DNA of 26,937 nucleotides, taken from Symbiodinium natans. Lineage: Eukaryota; Sar; Dinophyceae; Suessiales; Symbiodiniaceae. Each line of letters opens with the position of its first letter. Within the stretch, counting starts at the first letter, position 1. The stretch covers positions 510,001 through 536,937 of the forward strand of contig CAJNDS010001335.1 in the NCBI GenBank assembly GCA_905221605.1, given 5' to 3'. Of this stretch, positions 18,098 to 25,486 are shown piece by piece. A program made the position numbers and the translations under genes. The notes beneath the pieces were generated by a model. The model was not told the origin of the DNA and did not search any database. It saw only the letters and a list, made by a program, of their open reading frames with translations.

Positions 18098-19465
18098 ATG
18101 CTCCAGGCAGAGCACGCGAAGACCTTCAAGGTAGAGCCAACACGAGAGCACTCACCGCAACCCTATGCGGGCCAAGGCGTGGGCAGGAAAGAAACCTGCA
18201 AGGAAGAGTCGGACTCCGACATACCACCCTGGGCGGACTCGAAGAAGTCGCGCTCATCTCAGTACACCGGTGCAGGAGTTGGACAAAAGGAGGCCTTCAT
18301 CAGGCAGCCACCTCCACCTCCATCTCCTCCCGCAAGACAATCAGCTCCTGACCCAGGCCATCTTGAAGGCATCGCGCGCCTCACTTCCACAGAGGAGCTC
18401 CAGGTCGTCAATCTTACGCAAGCAGCTCCTCCTCCGCGCGAGTTCCTGAACTACCCGGTGCATCAAGGAGTGATAGTTCTTCCAGCAGCCACAGTTCAGG
18501 CTCGCGTGGCAAGCAAGAAGGAACAAGACAAGGGCAAGGCGGTCATTCACTCCTTCCCCTACTCCTACCCGCAGGAATTCCCTTTGGAATTGGATGTTCA
18601 CGTGCAAGTTCGGAAATCGCAGGACGAGCAAGTCAGCATGGTTCTAAAACTGAACCGCACAGCATCCATGAAGGGCGTCACCAGAGCTGTATACAACTTC
18701 AAGGGCGGGGAATTCTACTCGGTCTTCAAACTCTCAGTTGTTGCTCCCCAGGAAGAACAGGCCCAAGACGGACTTCAGGCTCATGAAGCGGAACTTGACT
18801 TGGCACACGTTTTCCCAGAGATGGTCCCGACGGTGGCAAACGTCTTTGCTATCCAGCTCAGAGTGGCTTCCGCGGTCAATCCCCTGGAGTTTCCCAAGTC
18901 TCCCACGCCGAGTGAGGTCTCCTCCTGGCGGGGAGACTCGGGCCCGCCGAAGTATCTCCTCATTCAGCAAGCCTACGGCATCATGGTGGAAAAGGTCCAG
19001 CCGCTGGATAACCTCCCACCGCATCTACGCCCCAGCATGGACGAGTGCTACCTGCTGATTCTCCTAGTACTCAAATCGGCGCTCCTAGGATACTATGTAC
19101 GAGACTGTGGTTGGTCCAACCTGGGCAGACGAATCTCGCCGGACTCCAGCACGGATCTGCCCTTCTTTCTTGCTCTCGACACGTCGGCCTGGCACAAACG
19201 CACACCTCCGGCTCCTCAACAAGCCACAACTTCAACCGCAGATCATGTCCGAGGACTCTTCTCGACCCTAGAGTACCTGGCGGAGGACAAGCCGGCAATC
19301 CAGGCAGCCAAACAAGCCTTCACGCATCATCAGCGACAGGTCCCTCCTCTTGTCCAGCACTTCTTCTCCCTGCTCCGAACTCCGGTGGGCAAAGAAAAGG
19401 CAGAGAGAATCTTTAAGGACACGTCTCTGGCGCTCTCTGCTGATGTGTGGGACGCCTTCAGCTAA
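18098..19465 (+). CDS. Uncharacterised 455-aa protein
   Basis: I do not recognise this family. ATG 18098 is the first Met; the frame is open upstream only through hairpin HP12. The N-terminal 100 residues are polar and proline-rich and hold two related segments, PYAGQGVGRKE and YTGAGVGQKE. A globular part follows from about residue 135 (EFLNYPVHQGVIVLPAATVQARV) and contains alternating hydrophobic stretches such as LELDVHVQVRKSQDEQVSMVLKLN, suggesting beta structure. A hairpin (HP13, 18912) inside the gene is read in frame as PSEVSSWRGD. After it comes a mostly helical C-terminal region (YLLILLVLKSALLGYYV ... QHFFSLLRTPVGKEKAERIF). The stop at 19465 is followed by another hairpin 15 nt downstream. 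Confidence 0.6.
   Translation: MLQAEHAKTFKVEPTREHSPQPYAGQGVGRKETCKEESDSDIPPWADSKKSRSSQYTGAGVGQKEAFIRQPPPPPSPPARQSAPDPGHLEGIARLTSTEELQVVNLTQAAPPPREFLNYPVHQGVIVLPAATVQARVASKKEQDKGKAVIHSFPYSYPQEFPLELDVHVQVRKSQDEQVSMVLKLNRTASMKGVTRAVYNFKGGEFYSVFKLSVVAPQEEQAQDGLQAHEAELDLAHVFPEMVPTVANVFAIQLRVASAVNPLEFPKSPTPSEVSSWRGDSGPPKYLLIQQAYGIMVEKVQPLDNLPPHLRPSMDECYLLILLVLKSALLGYYVRDCGWSNLGRRISPDSSTDLPFFLALDTSAWHKRTPPAPQQATTSTADHVRGLFSTLEYLAEDKPAIQAAKQAFTHHQRQVPPLVQHFFSLLRTPVGKEKAERIFKDTSLALSADVWDAFS
18901..18934 (+). repeat. Hairpin repeat HP13, inside the 455-aa ORF
   Basis: The loop GTGAGGTCTCCTCCT is at 18912-18926. Arms tcccacgcc (18901-18909) and ggcgggga (18927-18934) pair with one bulged A. It is translated in frame as SEVSSW, avoiding the TGA frame. 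Confidence 0.82.
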
Positions 19466-19479
19466 CCTGCACTATGCAG

Positions 19480-19510
19480 CCATTTCGTGTGAGGTCCCCT
19501 CCTGAAACGG
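19480..19510 (+). repeat. Hairpin repeat HP14, after the 455-aa ORF
   Basis: The loop GTGAGGTCCCCTCCT is at 19489-19503. Arms ccatttc (19480-19486) and gaaacgg (19504-19510) pair with one mismatch. Confidence 0.83.
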
Positions 19511-19832
19511 CACGCCGGGACAAGTGTCCGGCACAAGCACCCAAGCTACCTTTTCAACTCTCGCTACGGCACAAAAACAAGCTGACTGGTTTTCTAGGCC
19601 GGCTCAATGCGCATTTAGCACAGCACGATGCCTGCGTGCTTCAAGACTAGCTCAGCTCAGGTCACGAGCTCACAGGCTTGGCGCTCAGTCACCAACTCTG
19701 CTTTAGCCCACAAACGCAAGGCTGAAGCAACATCTGTGTATGTGACTCCAGTCATTTCCATCCAATGTCGCGTGAGGTCTCCTCCTGACAGCCATTTCAG
19801 ATAGGCAAATAGCCCTCTCTGCCCCCTGCGCC
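19511..19832. other. Spacer bounded by hairpins HP14 and HP15
   Basis: No ATG-started ORF of meaningful length is seen. CATTTCAG ends at 19800 with an AG 33 nt before the next ATG and could be an RNA splice acceptor. Hairpin HP15 lies at 19766-19790. Confidence 0.4.
19766..19790 (+). repeat. Hairpin repeat HP15, before the phosphatase-like gene
   Basis: The loop GTGAGGTCTCCTCCT is at 19772-19786. Arms tgtc (19766-19769) and gaca (19787-19790) pair. It lies 43 nt before the ATG at 19833. Confidence 0.72.
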
Positions 19833-20741
19833 ATGGATCTGGCTGCTCCCTACATCAGGCTTCGAGGCCCGGAACACAGCGTTTGCCTTGAACGCAATGG
19901 CCTATTCAGAATGCAGGATCCGGAACCGCGGTGCAACTTCGAACCATCAATCACTGACAACAAAGCAATGGACGACATCCACGCGCAGACCCAGGCCGCC
20001 TTCTACAATCGAGTACAATGGACGACGCAAGATCACAGACTGGCATCGGAATGGAGCGCCTTGATGGCCGAGCACCCGGATCATTCCTTCCCCAATTCAG
20101 TTGCCTACTGGCCAAAATGGGACTCCACGGTGGTGTTCCGTGATGACTACTGCACGCTGATGCTTGGCACCCAGCGCACTGCTCTCGACATACCTGAACT
20201 CAAAGCGCACCAGGTTGATATCATCGTGACTCTCAACGCATCATCGCGCTTCAGGGGGAGTTATGACACAGATGCCGATTGGCAGTTCATGTACCAAATG
20301 GAGGGCATCTCCAACTTGCGCTACCACCTCTCGGATGTGCGCATCTCTCGGAACGATCAAGGCTTCCATGATGTGGTGTCAAATCTTGCCAGGACCTGGA
20401 TCAGGATGATCGACGAAATTGAGGGCCAGGAGTGCAGCCGCACCAAACCGATGGTCATCCTGTTCCATTGTCTTGCGGGCATCAATCGCTCGACTTCTGC
20501 CCTCTGTGCCTACCTGATTGTTCGCTACCACCTCACTGCTCAACAAGCGATAGCGATTCTACTCTCGGCTAGGCCAGGTCAACGCTACTGGCAGGAAAGA
20601 GATCAATTCCCTCTCGCGCTACACTGGCTCTCCAGAGAATGCAAGAAGTCTGTTCTGGGGTACCTATGCATGGCCTGTGGAGACGCATTCAGACCGACAC
20701 CAGACGATGACCCTCAGGACATGGACGACTTCGACGAGTGA
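19833..20741 (+). CDS. Dual-specificity-phosphatase-like protein, 302 aa
   Basis: Residues about 98-270 look like a dual-specificity (Cys-based) protein phosphatase domain. TVVFRDDYCTLMLGTQRTALDIPELKAHQVDIIVTLNAS fits the N-terminal 'LYLG...L...GI..IVNL' region. YHLSDV supplies a candidate general-acid Asp168. The signature is HCLAGINRS, that is HCX5R, with catalytic Cys213 and Arg219. AYLIVRYHLTAQQAIAILLSARP matches the helix after the P-loop. The family dephosphorylates phospho-Tyr/Ser/Thr or other phosphorylated substrates; the actual substrate is unknown. About 95 N-terminal residues are unassigned, and the C-terminus is acidic (DDDPQDMDDFDE). ATG 19833 (GCGCCATGGAT) is in good context. 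The TGA stop is contributed by hairpin HP16. Confidence 0.78.
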   Translation: MDLAAPYIRLRGPEHSVCLERNGLFRMQDPEPRCNFEPSITDNKAMDDIHAQTQAAFYNRVQWTTQDHRLASEWSALMAEHPDHSFPNSVAYWPKWDSTVVFRDDYCTLMLGTQRTALDIPELKAHQVDIIVTLNASSRFRGSYDTDADWQFMYQMEGISNLRYHLSDVRISRNDQGFHDVVSNLARTWIRMIDEIEGQECSRTKPMVILFHCLAGINRSTSALCAYLIVRYHLTAQQAIAILLSARPGQRYWQERDQFPLALHWLSRECKKSVLGYLCMACGDAFRPTPDDDPQDMDDFDE

Positions 20742-20758
20742 GGTCCCCTCCTGTCGAA
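20730..20758 (+). repeat. Hairpin repeat HP16, supplying the TGA stop of the phosphatase-like gene
   Basis: The loop GTGAGGTCCCCTCCT is at 20738-20752. Arms ttcgac (20730-20735) and gtcgaa (20753-20758) pair perfectly. The left arm also codes for the last residues (DFDE) of the phosphatase-like protein. Confidence 0.87.
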
Positions 20759-21073
20759 CCCCACCTTTTCCTTACGTTCTTTAGAGGCGACTGTACTGAC
20801 AACGCAAATTTGTGCAGAAAACGCGTGATACCCCTGATCATCTACATCATGCATTATTCGCTTGCAACTGCCCTCTCCTGGCTTCTGCTCAGGTTTCGCC
20901 ATGCCCCGCCTCACATCGAGGATTTCGCCTCAGCCTCAACCAGCTGAGGTCATCCTGCCAAAGACACATTCAGAGCAGCTCTTTCTTCTCTACCTCAGAG
21001 CTCACAGCTCAAGCCATCGTTAGTAGCGGCCCTGAACGAGTGAGGTTCCCTCCTGTTCTACTGCTAACTGGCC
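20759..21073. other. Spacer between HP16 and the proline-rich gene
   Basis: It holds no supported gene. A degenerate loop-like sequence, TGAGGTCATCCTGCC, occurs at 20944-20958. A strong pyrimidine tract, CTCTTTCTTCTCTACCTCAG, ends with the AG at 20997-20998, 76 nt before the ATG, and is a candidate (trans-)splice acceptor. HP17 follows. Confidence 0.45.
21034..21058 (+). repeat. Hairpin repeat HP17, before the proline-rich gene
   Basis: The loop variant GTGAGGTTCCCTCCT is at 21040-21054, the only copy with TT in the centre. Arms gaac (21034-21037) and gttc (21055-21058) pair, with further partial pairing (agc/gct) outside. It lies 15 nt before ATG 21074. Confidence 0.72.
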
Positions 21074-21805
21074 ATGTCAGCGCCGGAGGAAGGCAATTCA
21101 CATCGAGAAACCCGACACAGCGAAGACAAGCCCTCCAAGCGACGACATCCTCGCGGCAAGAGGCATCAGGCGGACTCAGACTCCCGTCTGATCACGGAGG
21201 CTGACCTGGACTCTGAGGCTTCTTCCCTTCAGGATGATGACGACCTAGTGGAATCCCTGTCAAGGAGCTCCTCGAGACGGACAGCCTCTTCCCGGAACCA
21301 GCCCGCCCAACTGGCCCCAGGAGGCCCGCCTCCGCCCACTCCCATAACAACCAAGGCACTCTCGCCGGCGAACCAGGCTCAAACCGTACCCAAAGCCACC
21401 CAGCAGGCCTACCAGCCGTCGGGCCCCCCTCCCCCGACTCCGGTTCACCAGCCTTTCCAAGCGCAGGACCACTCAGGCCATAGCCCCCCTCCCATGGCGG
21501 AAGGTGCTCCCAGAACCACGGCACGTCCCTCCTCGACAAGTGGCACTTCAACGTCGGGGGCCTCAATGTCTCCCCCAGCCGCAGCTCATCCTCATCCCGC
21601 GCAAGAAGCTGCAACGCTAGTGGGCACTTGGATCATCACTCCTGGACCGATTGTCTCCCTTGCTCCTAACCCCTTCAGCCCGTGGTCCCCCCCAGCGCGC
21701 ACCTCGGTACTGTCTGCCACAGGAAGCCCACTTCCTCCGGGCACAGTCCAGACCTGGATAATTACCGAAGGCCCACTTGTCCCAAGACGAGATCCGCAGG
21801 AGTGA
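21074..21805 (+). CDS. Proline-rich, probably disordered 243-aa protein
   Basis: No enzyme domain is visible. The N-terminal 80 residues are charged and Ser-rich (RHSEDKPSKRRHPRGKRHQ, then LDSEASSLQDDDDLVESLSRSSSRR). The middle is Pro/Ala/Gln/Thr-rich, with two GPPPPTP motifs (GGPPPPTPI, SGPPPPTPV). The C-terminus carries two copies of a short hydrophobic motif, GTWIITPGPIVS and QTWIITEGPLVP, about 45 residues apart. Such repeats in a disordered chain may be binding motifs, but no partner can be named. ATG 21074 (GGCCATGTCA) sits 15 nt after HP17. The stop context gagTGAggca resembles a decayed hairpin loop, and HP18 follows within 24 nt. Confidence 0.62.
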   Translation: MSAPEEGNSHRETRHSEDKPSKRRHPRGKRHQADSDSRLITEADLDSEASSLQDDDDLVESLSRSSSRRTASSRNQPAQLAPGGPPPPTPITTKALSPANQAQTVPKATQQAYQPSGPPPPTPVHQPFQAQDHSGHSPPPMAEGAPRTTARPSSTSGTSTSGASMSPPAAAHPHPAQEAATLVGTWIITPGPIVSLAPNPFSPWSPPARTSVLSATGSPLPPGTVQTWIITEGPLVPRRDPQE

Positions 21806-21828
21806 GGCATGCACAGAGCTCAATTTTG

Positions 21829-21868
21829 GCACTCCCTGCGAGTGAGGTCACCTCCTGCTAGGGAGTGC
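21829..21868 (+). repeat. Hairpin repeat HP18, after the proline-rich gene
   Basis: The loop GTGAGGTCACCTCCT is at 21842-21856. Arms gcactccct (21829-21837) and agggagtgc (21860-21868) pair over 9 bp, with gc/gc inside after one bulged T. This is one of the clearest copies. Confidence 0.9.
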
Positions 21869-22200
21869 ATGTGTCACTGCTTACACCTTTTCAACCCAGC
21901 AGTATCTCAGAGACGAAATCCAGCCGCGCATCACACTGCTACCGCTGCCTAGACTTAGTCCTCGACGTGCCACACCGAAGCCATGCTCTATGCACCGACA
22001 AGCCAAGGTGGGACGCTCTACCACAGACAAAGCCGGCTCCTCACTCTTAGTCTTCCTCTGCAGCACAAACTGCCGTAGCACAATCCAGCTGATTCGAGTT
22101 GCCAAGAACTGATAGCTTTCACCAACCCTCTCTCCAGGCTCAAAGGCAGAAAAGCGAGGTCACCTCCTGCTGCCTAGCCCCCCCTCTCAACCCCTGCGTC
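21869..22200. other. Spacer between HP18 and the first paralogue
   Basis: No ATG-started ORF is supported. CTTTCACCAACCCTCTCTCCAG ends with the AG at 22136-22137, 64 nt before the ATG, and looks like a splice acceptor. HP19 follows at once. Confidence 0.42.
22144..22175 (+). repeat. Hairpin repeat HP19, before paralogue A
   Basis: The loop GCGAGGTCACCTCCT is at 22154-22168. Arms aggcag (22144-22149) and ctgcct (22170-22175) pair exactly. It lies 25 nt before ATG 22201. Confidence 0.82.
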
Positions 22201-23442
22201 ATGTTGCATACATGCCCGTTGCTCCCGCTACGACCAGACTCATCGACGATGCCAATGAAGTCCAAGCTCGCCGCGCTGAACCTCTTCTGCAAGGCAATGC
22301 TGTACACAGGCAAGAGAACCAGTGATCCGGATGCAAACCTCTACCTCTCGGATGAGGCCAAGGGTCTTGCTCGACGTGAGAACTGTATGCTGGCTCCAAC
22401 CCTGAGACTGGCAGCACGCAGCTACAACTGGATTCGACTTCTCTCCCAATCAGCTCAGCCTAATCTTCCCTTGCTGGCCGAAGCTGAGATGGCATCCCTA
22501 TTATCACCCACGGAGCCTCCCCCTCATATCAAGCACTACGAGGCGGAACGGAGCTCACTTACCTTGCAGATGATACTCGAAACGGTGCATATCTACACTG
22601 AAGAGGAGACCATGGAGCCGGACGACTTCAAGTTAGCCGCCCTTATCATTTCCCAGACTCTGTACAATCTGGGAATGGGCGGGCAAACCGTCAGGGACAT
22701 TGTCAATGGCGCTGCCCAGCATCTGCGCTGGATCCTACCCAGTGACTCCACACGAGTTCTGAACGGAATACACCTTTGTCTCTTCCCTTCGGATATCTCG
22801 CCGTGGCCGCGAGAGGCAGACACCAATCCACATACTCAAAGTGACGAACATGCATTGGGCATCCTCGACGCAGAAATTCACATGCTACAGCGAGCGTCCA
22901 AGATTTACCGGACCATGGCCATGGTCGACTTCATGGTCGCCCGAGCAAGAGGAGCACGAGTGCCAGACGAAGTCTGCCCCAGCGAACCCTGGGACGTCCT
23001 GCGACAGGATCAAGCCATGGCACTCCTTTCATATGCGGAGCACTTGACGGAACTCCATGATCTCCTGACCACTGATGCGTACCAAAAGATGCGTACAGAC
23101 CTCCGCCTGGGCAGAACCTGGCTATCGCGACCCATCACAGCATCCGAACTGGCCTCGCTTGAAGCAATATGGCACAATACCACGATACCAGAGAGTTTTG
23201 CCAAGCTACACCTCACTCTCCAGCTCAAAGGGCAAATTGCTGCACACCTTCCGGAAGACTCCAGAGCACAGGACAGACTACTTACCATACTCTCTCCCCT
23301 GGAGAATGACGTCCTGGACCAGGCCTTCCCCTGGATTCTGGCCTTTAAGATGCTCACGCCTGAGCGCAGGATGATATTCCGATATGCTCTTCTTACGGCA
23401 GCGGGCCCCTCGGCAACAGCGCCGGTTACGCAGACCGAGTGA
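22201..23442 (+). CDS. Uncharacterised protein, paralogue A (413 aa)
   Basis: This is the first of three tandem related proteins with no family I can name. It is the most diverged. It shares LDAEIHMLQRASKIYRTMAMV with the LDLQYFDLQALRRASTIYRVQQL of paralogue B, and LLTILSPLENDVLDQAFPWILAFKMLTPERR with IINPLHDDVYEEYKPFAIVYKMLTPPNR. The chain appears mostly helical and soluble, with no signal peptide or clear membrane segment. ATG 22201 is the first Met after the hairpin; ATG 22249 (MPMKSKLAAL) is an alternative that better resembles the N-terminus of paralogue C. The TGA stop (23440-23442) belongs to hairpin HP20. Confidence 0.65.
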   Translation: MLHTCPLLPLRPDSSTMPMKSKLAALNLFCKAMLYTGKRTSDPDANLYLSDEAKGLARRENCMLAPTLRLAARSYNWIRLLSQSAQPNLPLLAEAEMASLLSPTEPPPHIKHYEAERSSLTLQMILETVHIYTEEETMEPDDFKLAALIISQTLYNLGMGGQTVRDIVNGAAQHLRWILPSDSTRVLNGIHLCLFPSDISPWPREADTNPHTQSDEHALGILDAEIHMLQRASKIYRTMAMVDFMVARARGARVPDEVCPSEPWDVLRQDQAMALLSYAEHLTELHDLLTTDAYQKMRTDLRLGRTWLSRPITASELASLEAIWHNTTIPESFAKLHLTLQLKGQIAAHLPEDSRAQDRLLTILSPLENDVLDQAFPWILAFKMLTPERRMIFRYALLTAAGPSATAPVTQTE

Positions 23443-23457
23443 GGTCCCCTCCTGGTC
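23433..23457 (+). repeat. Hairpin repeat HP20, supplying the TGA stop of paralogue A
   Basis: The loop GTGAGGTCCCCTCCT is at 23439-23453. Arms gacc (23433-23436) and ggtc (23454-23457) pair. The in-frame TGA at 23440-23442 terminates the ORF. Confidence 0.8.
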
Positions 23458-23806
23458 AGCTACTTAACAAACCTAGTCAACTTCTTTCTCACAAGAAGAT
23501 CGATGATGCCTGCTGCTAACAGACAAAGGAGAATTATTCCCGCTACTCTGCGCCTCTCCCAAACACAAATCTAGACACCCCTCTCCCTCTCCGAGCAGAG
23601 CCTCAGGTCCTTAACCAGAAAGAGGGAAACACGCACCAGTGCCAGCGCCTCAGCTCTGCCCACCTTCAGCTTGAACTCTGCTGCGCAACCCTACCCCTGC
23701 AGCTTAGCCCGAGAGAGGCCTTCCTTGAATTTCACCTCCTGGTTCCTTACCTTCGGCCTAAAAGCACCAAGGCAGCTGTGTTTGCTCCGGCTAACATCAG
23801 AGCCTT
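23458..23806. other. Spacer between HP20 and HP21
   Basis: The sequence is non-repetitive and Cys/Leu-codon-like, but it has no ATG-started ORF of useful length. CACCTCCTGG at about 23731-23740 resembles the 3' half of a hairpin loop. Several pyrimidine-rich stretches end in CAG (for example near 23700), but none stands out. Confidence 0.4.
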
Positions 23807-23835
23807 CATACGAGTGAGGTCCCCTCCTGTATGAG
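23804..23835 (+). repeat. Hairpin repeat HP21, with the start codon of paralogue B in its right arm
   Basis: The loop GTGAGGTCCCCTCCT is at 23814-23828. Arms catac (23807-23811) and gtatg (23829-23833) pair, with near-pairing cttcatac/gtatgag. ATG 23831 lies inside the right arm. Confidence 0.82.
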
Positions 23836-25123
23836 CCTGACCATGGAGGCCCTCCCTCCGGTACTGAGTAGGGATAAAACCATGGAGGTGCTTCTGGAAT
23901 CCCTTTTCCTCCCGCTTCCGGTTTACCCTGCATCCTCCCTGGGAGACCACGAGGCCAGCACTATACAAATGGCATCTACACGCATCCCGGCAGAAGACGC
24001 CCTCCGGCACTCGGACCGTCAGATACGCATAGCTTCCCGCACCTGCAGCTTCATGAAACTGCTCACGGAGAAGATCAACTGGAGACTGGGCGACCTTCGA
24101 CTCTACCTCCCCAAGACTGCCACTCGACAGCTAGCAGCCAAACGTAAGCACGAGGAAATGATGCTCCACGAGCCTCAGGAGAACACTCTGACTTACATTC
24201 GGCGGCGTCAGCTCATCTTCATATCTCAGGCGATCAGAGACTACACAAATGATGGCCCAGGCCAAAACTCTTTTCAGCTCGAAGATGCGGAGAATACCGC
24301 ACTTCGAATTTGGACGTACCTAACCCGCCACTTTGCCAAAGGAGAGATCAACTTTATGATAGACACCGCCTTGTCGCATCTCCACCTCCTGATGAAGTCG
24401 GCGACACCATGTCTGATGTCAAGCATGGAGCAGTCGCAGCCGTCCATGGCTCCGGGACAAGGTCAGAGTTATTTTCCCCCACATCTAGGCCTACCCGAAG
24501 ACAAACACTTGGATCTCCAATACTTCGACCTTCAGGCACTCAGGCGCGCGTCGACGATATACCGAGTACAGCAGCTTCTCAAGATATCTCACTCAACCCA
24601 GGGCGGAGAGTCGCCCGTCACCAATGGCTGGCGCTTCCAGCAACAAGCGCAACACCTCGACTCATTGCCCTATGACAAGCATCTCCAGGCCTTGCTGCCA
24701 CACCTCCCGGACTACCAGGACCAACTCCGAGAGAACCTGGTGATGTACAGGCAATGGCTCCTACGAGACATCACTGAAGAGGAGACGGCCTGGGCCCGTG
24801 ACACACTTTTAGAGTCGGCAGTCTCGAGAGGAGAACTCCGCGAACTTTTCGAGCATGCTCTCCTCAAGCAGGTAAACCATACACTTCAGGCCAGTGCTGA
24901 GTCTCCTCACCGTGTTGATTCTACTCCGAACTTCCAAAATAGCATGGCTCTTCGCTTCTACCAAATCATCAATCCTTTACATGACGACGTCTACGAGGAG
25001 TACAAGCCGTTTGCGATCGTCTATAAGATGCTCACTCCCCCGAACCGCCAACGGGCTCGATCACTTCATCGTACTTTGTCGCACGAGAGGCACCAGTCCT
25101 TCCTTCGTCTTTTTGAACCCTAG
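23831..25123 (+). CDS. Uncharacterised protein, paralogue B (430 aa)
   Basis: It is the clear sister of paralogue C. Shared segments include RQIRIASRTCSFMKLL versus RSMRVASRLCSFICHL, RRRQLIFISQAIRDYTNDGPG versus QRQQIMYLTLMIHNYTKDGEG, GQSYFPPHLGLPEDKHLDLQYFD versus GQAYFPLGLRLQDPHQLDLEAYD, and NPLHDDVYEEYKPFAIV versus SPLHDQVYDDYKNFAVA. A basic AKRKH segment is also common to both. The protein appears helical and soluble, of unknown function. ATG 23831 is in the hairpin arm; ATG 23843 (GACCATGGAG) is in better initiation context and may be the true start. The stop is TAG 25121-25123, with HP22 beginning 11 nt later. Confidence 0.68.
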   Translation: MSLTMEALPPVLSRDKTMEVLLESLFLPLPVYPASSLGDHEASTIQMASTRIPAEDALRHSDRQIRIASRTCSFMKLLTEKINWRLGDLRLYLPKTATRQLAAKRKHEEMMLHEPQENTLTYIRRRQLIFISQAIRDYTNDGPGQNSFQLEDAENTALRIWTYLTRHFAKGEINFMIDTALSHLHLLMKSATPCLMSSMEQSQPSMAPGQGQSYFPPHLGLPEDKHLDLQYFDLQALRRASTIYRVQQLLKISHSTQGGESPVTNGWRFQQQAQHLDSLPYDKHLQALLPHLPDYQDQLRENLVMYRQWLLRDITEEETAWARDTLLESAVSRGELRELFEHALLKQVNHTLQASAESPHRVDSTPNFQNSMALRFYQIINPLHDDVYEEYKPFAIVYKMLTPPNRQRARSLHRTLSHERHQSFLRLFEP

Positions 25124-25133
25124 CCTGCTAGCA

Positions 25134-25164
25134 ACTTTGCTTGTGAGGTCACCTCCTGCAAAGT
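25134..25164 (+). repeat. Hairpin repeat HP22, after paralogue B
   Basis: The loop GTGAGGTCACCTCCT is at 25143-25157. Arms actttgc (25134-25140) and gcaaagt (25158-25164) pair perfectly over 7 bp. Confidence 0.88.
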
Positions 25165-25486
25165 AGAGCACCAGGTTAGCAACGTCTCTGTCTAACTAGG
25201 ACACCAGCAGCCTTTAGCAAGCCAAGATAAAGCAGCGGAAAAGTCTCCATCTCCAACTGCAGCACAGTCCCTTCTCACTAAGATCACAGCGGCATTCTCC
25301 GGCAATGAGGTCTTTCTGCAGATAGTTGGAGCCTGCTGCAGAGCCAATGCCTCAGCCTTGGCTGATTCACCTAGTAACACATTCAAGTCTGCAGCTTTCT
25401 GCTTTCATTGAAGCTTGCCACAGCCGGGCTCAGCCTCTCCACACAGGCTGGCCACGTGAGGTCTCCATCCAGCTAGCAAACAAGCC
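25165..25486. other. Spacer between HP22 and paralogue C
   Basis: No supported gene is present. A degenerate loop-like ATGAGGTCTTTCTGCAG lies near 25304-25322 without arms. CCTCTCCACACAG ends with the AG at 25445-25446 about 40 nt before the ATG and could be a splice acceptor. HP23 overlaps the end. Confidence 0.4.
25447..25473 (+). repeat. Hairpin repeat HP23, before paralogue C
   Basis: The loop variant GTGAGGTCTCCATCC is at 25456-25470. Arms gctgg (25447-25451) and ccagc (25469-25473) pair, overlapping the loop end by two bases. It lies 13 nt before the ATG. Confidence 0.65.

Noticed and set aside
19524-19706. 60-aa ORF in the spacer before the phosphatase-like gene
   Set aside because: It uses a GTG start, has no ATG, and shows no conserved features.
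20738-20947. 69-aa ORF after the phosphatase-like gene
   Set aside because: It starts with the hairpin GTG; the only ATG in frame leaves about 32 residues with no recognisable feature.
25304-25322. Further hairpin copy (ATGAGGTCTTTCTGCAG)
   Set aside because: The loop is degenerate and no complementary arms are visible; mentioned only in the spacer note.
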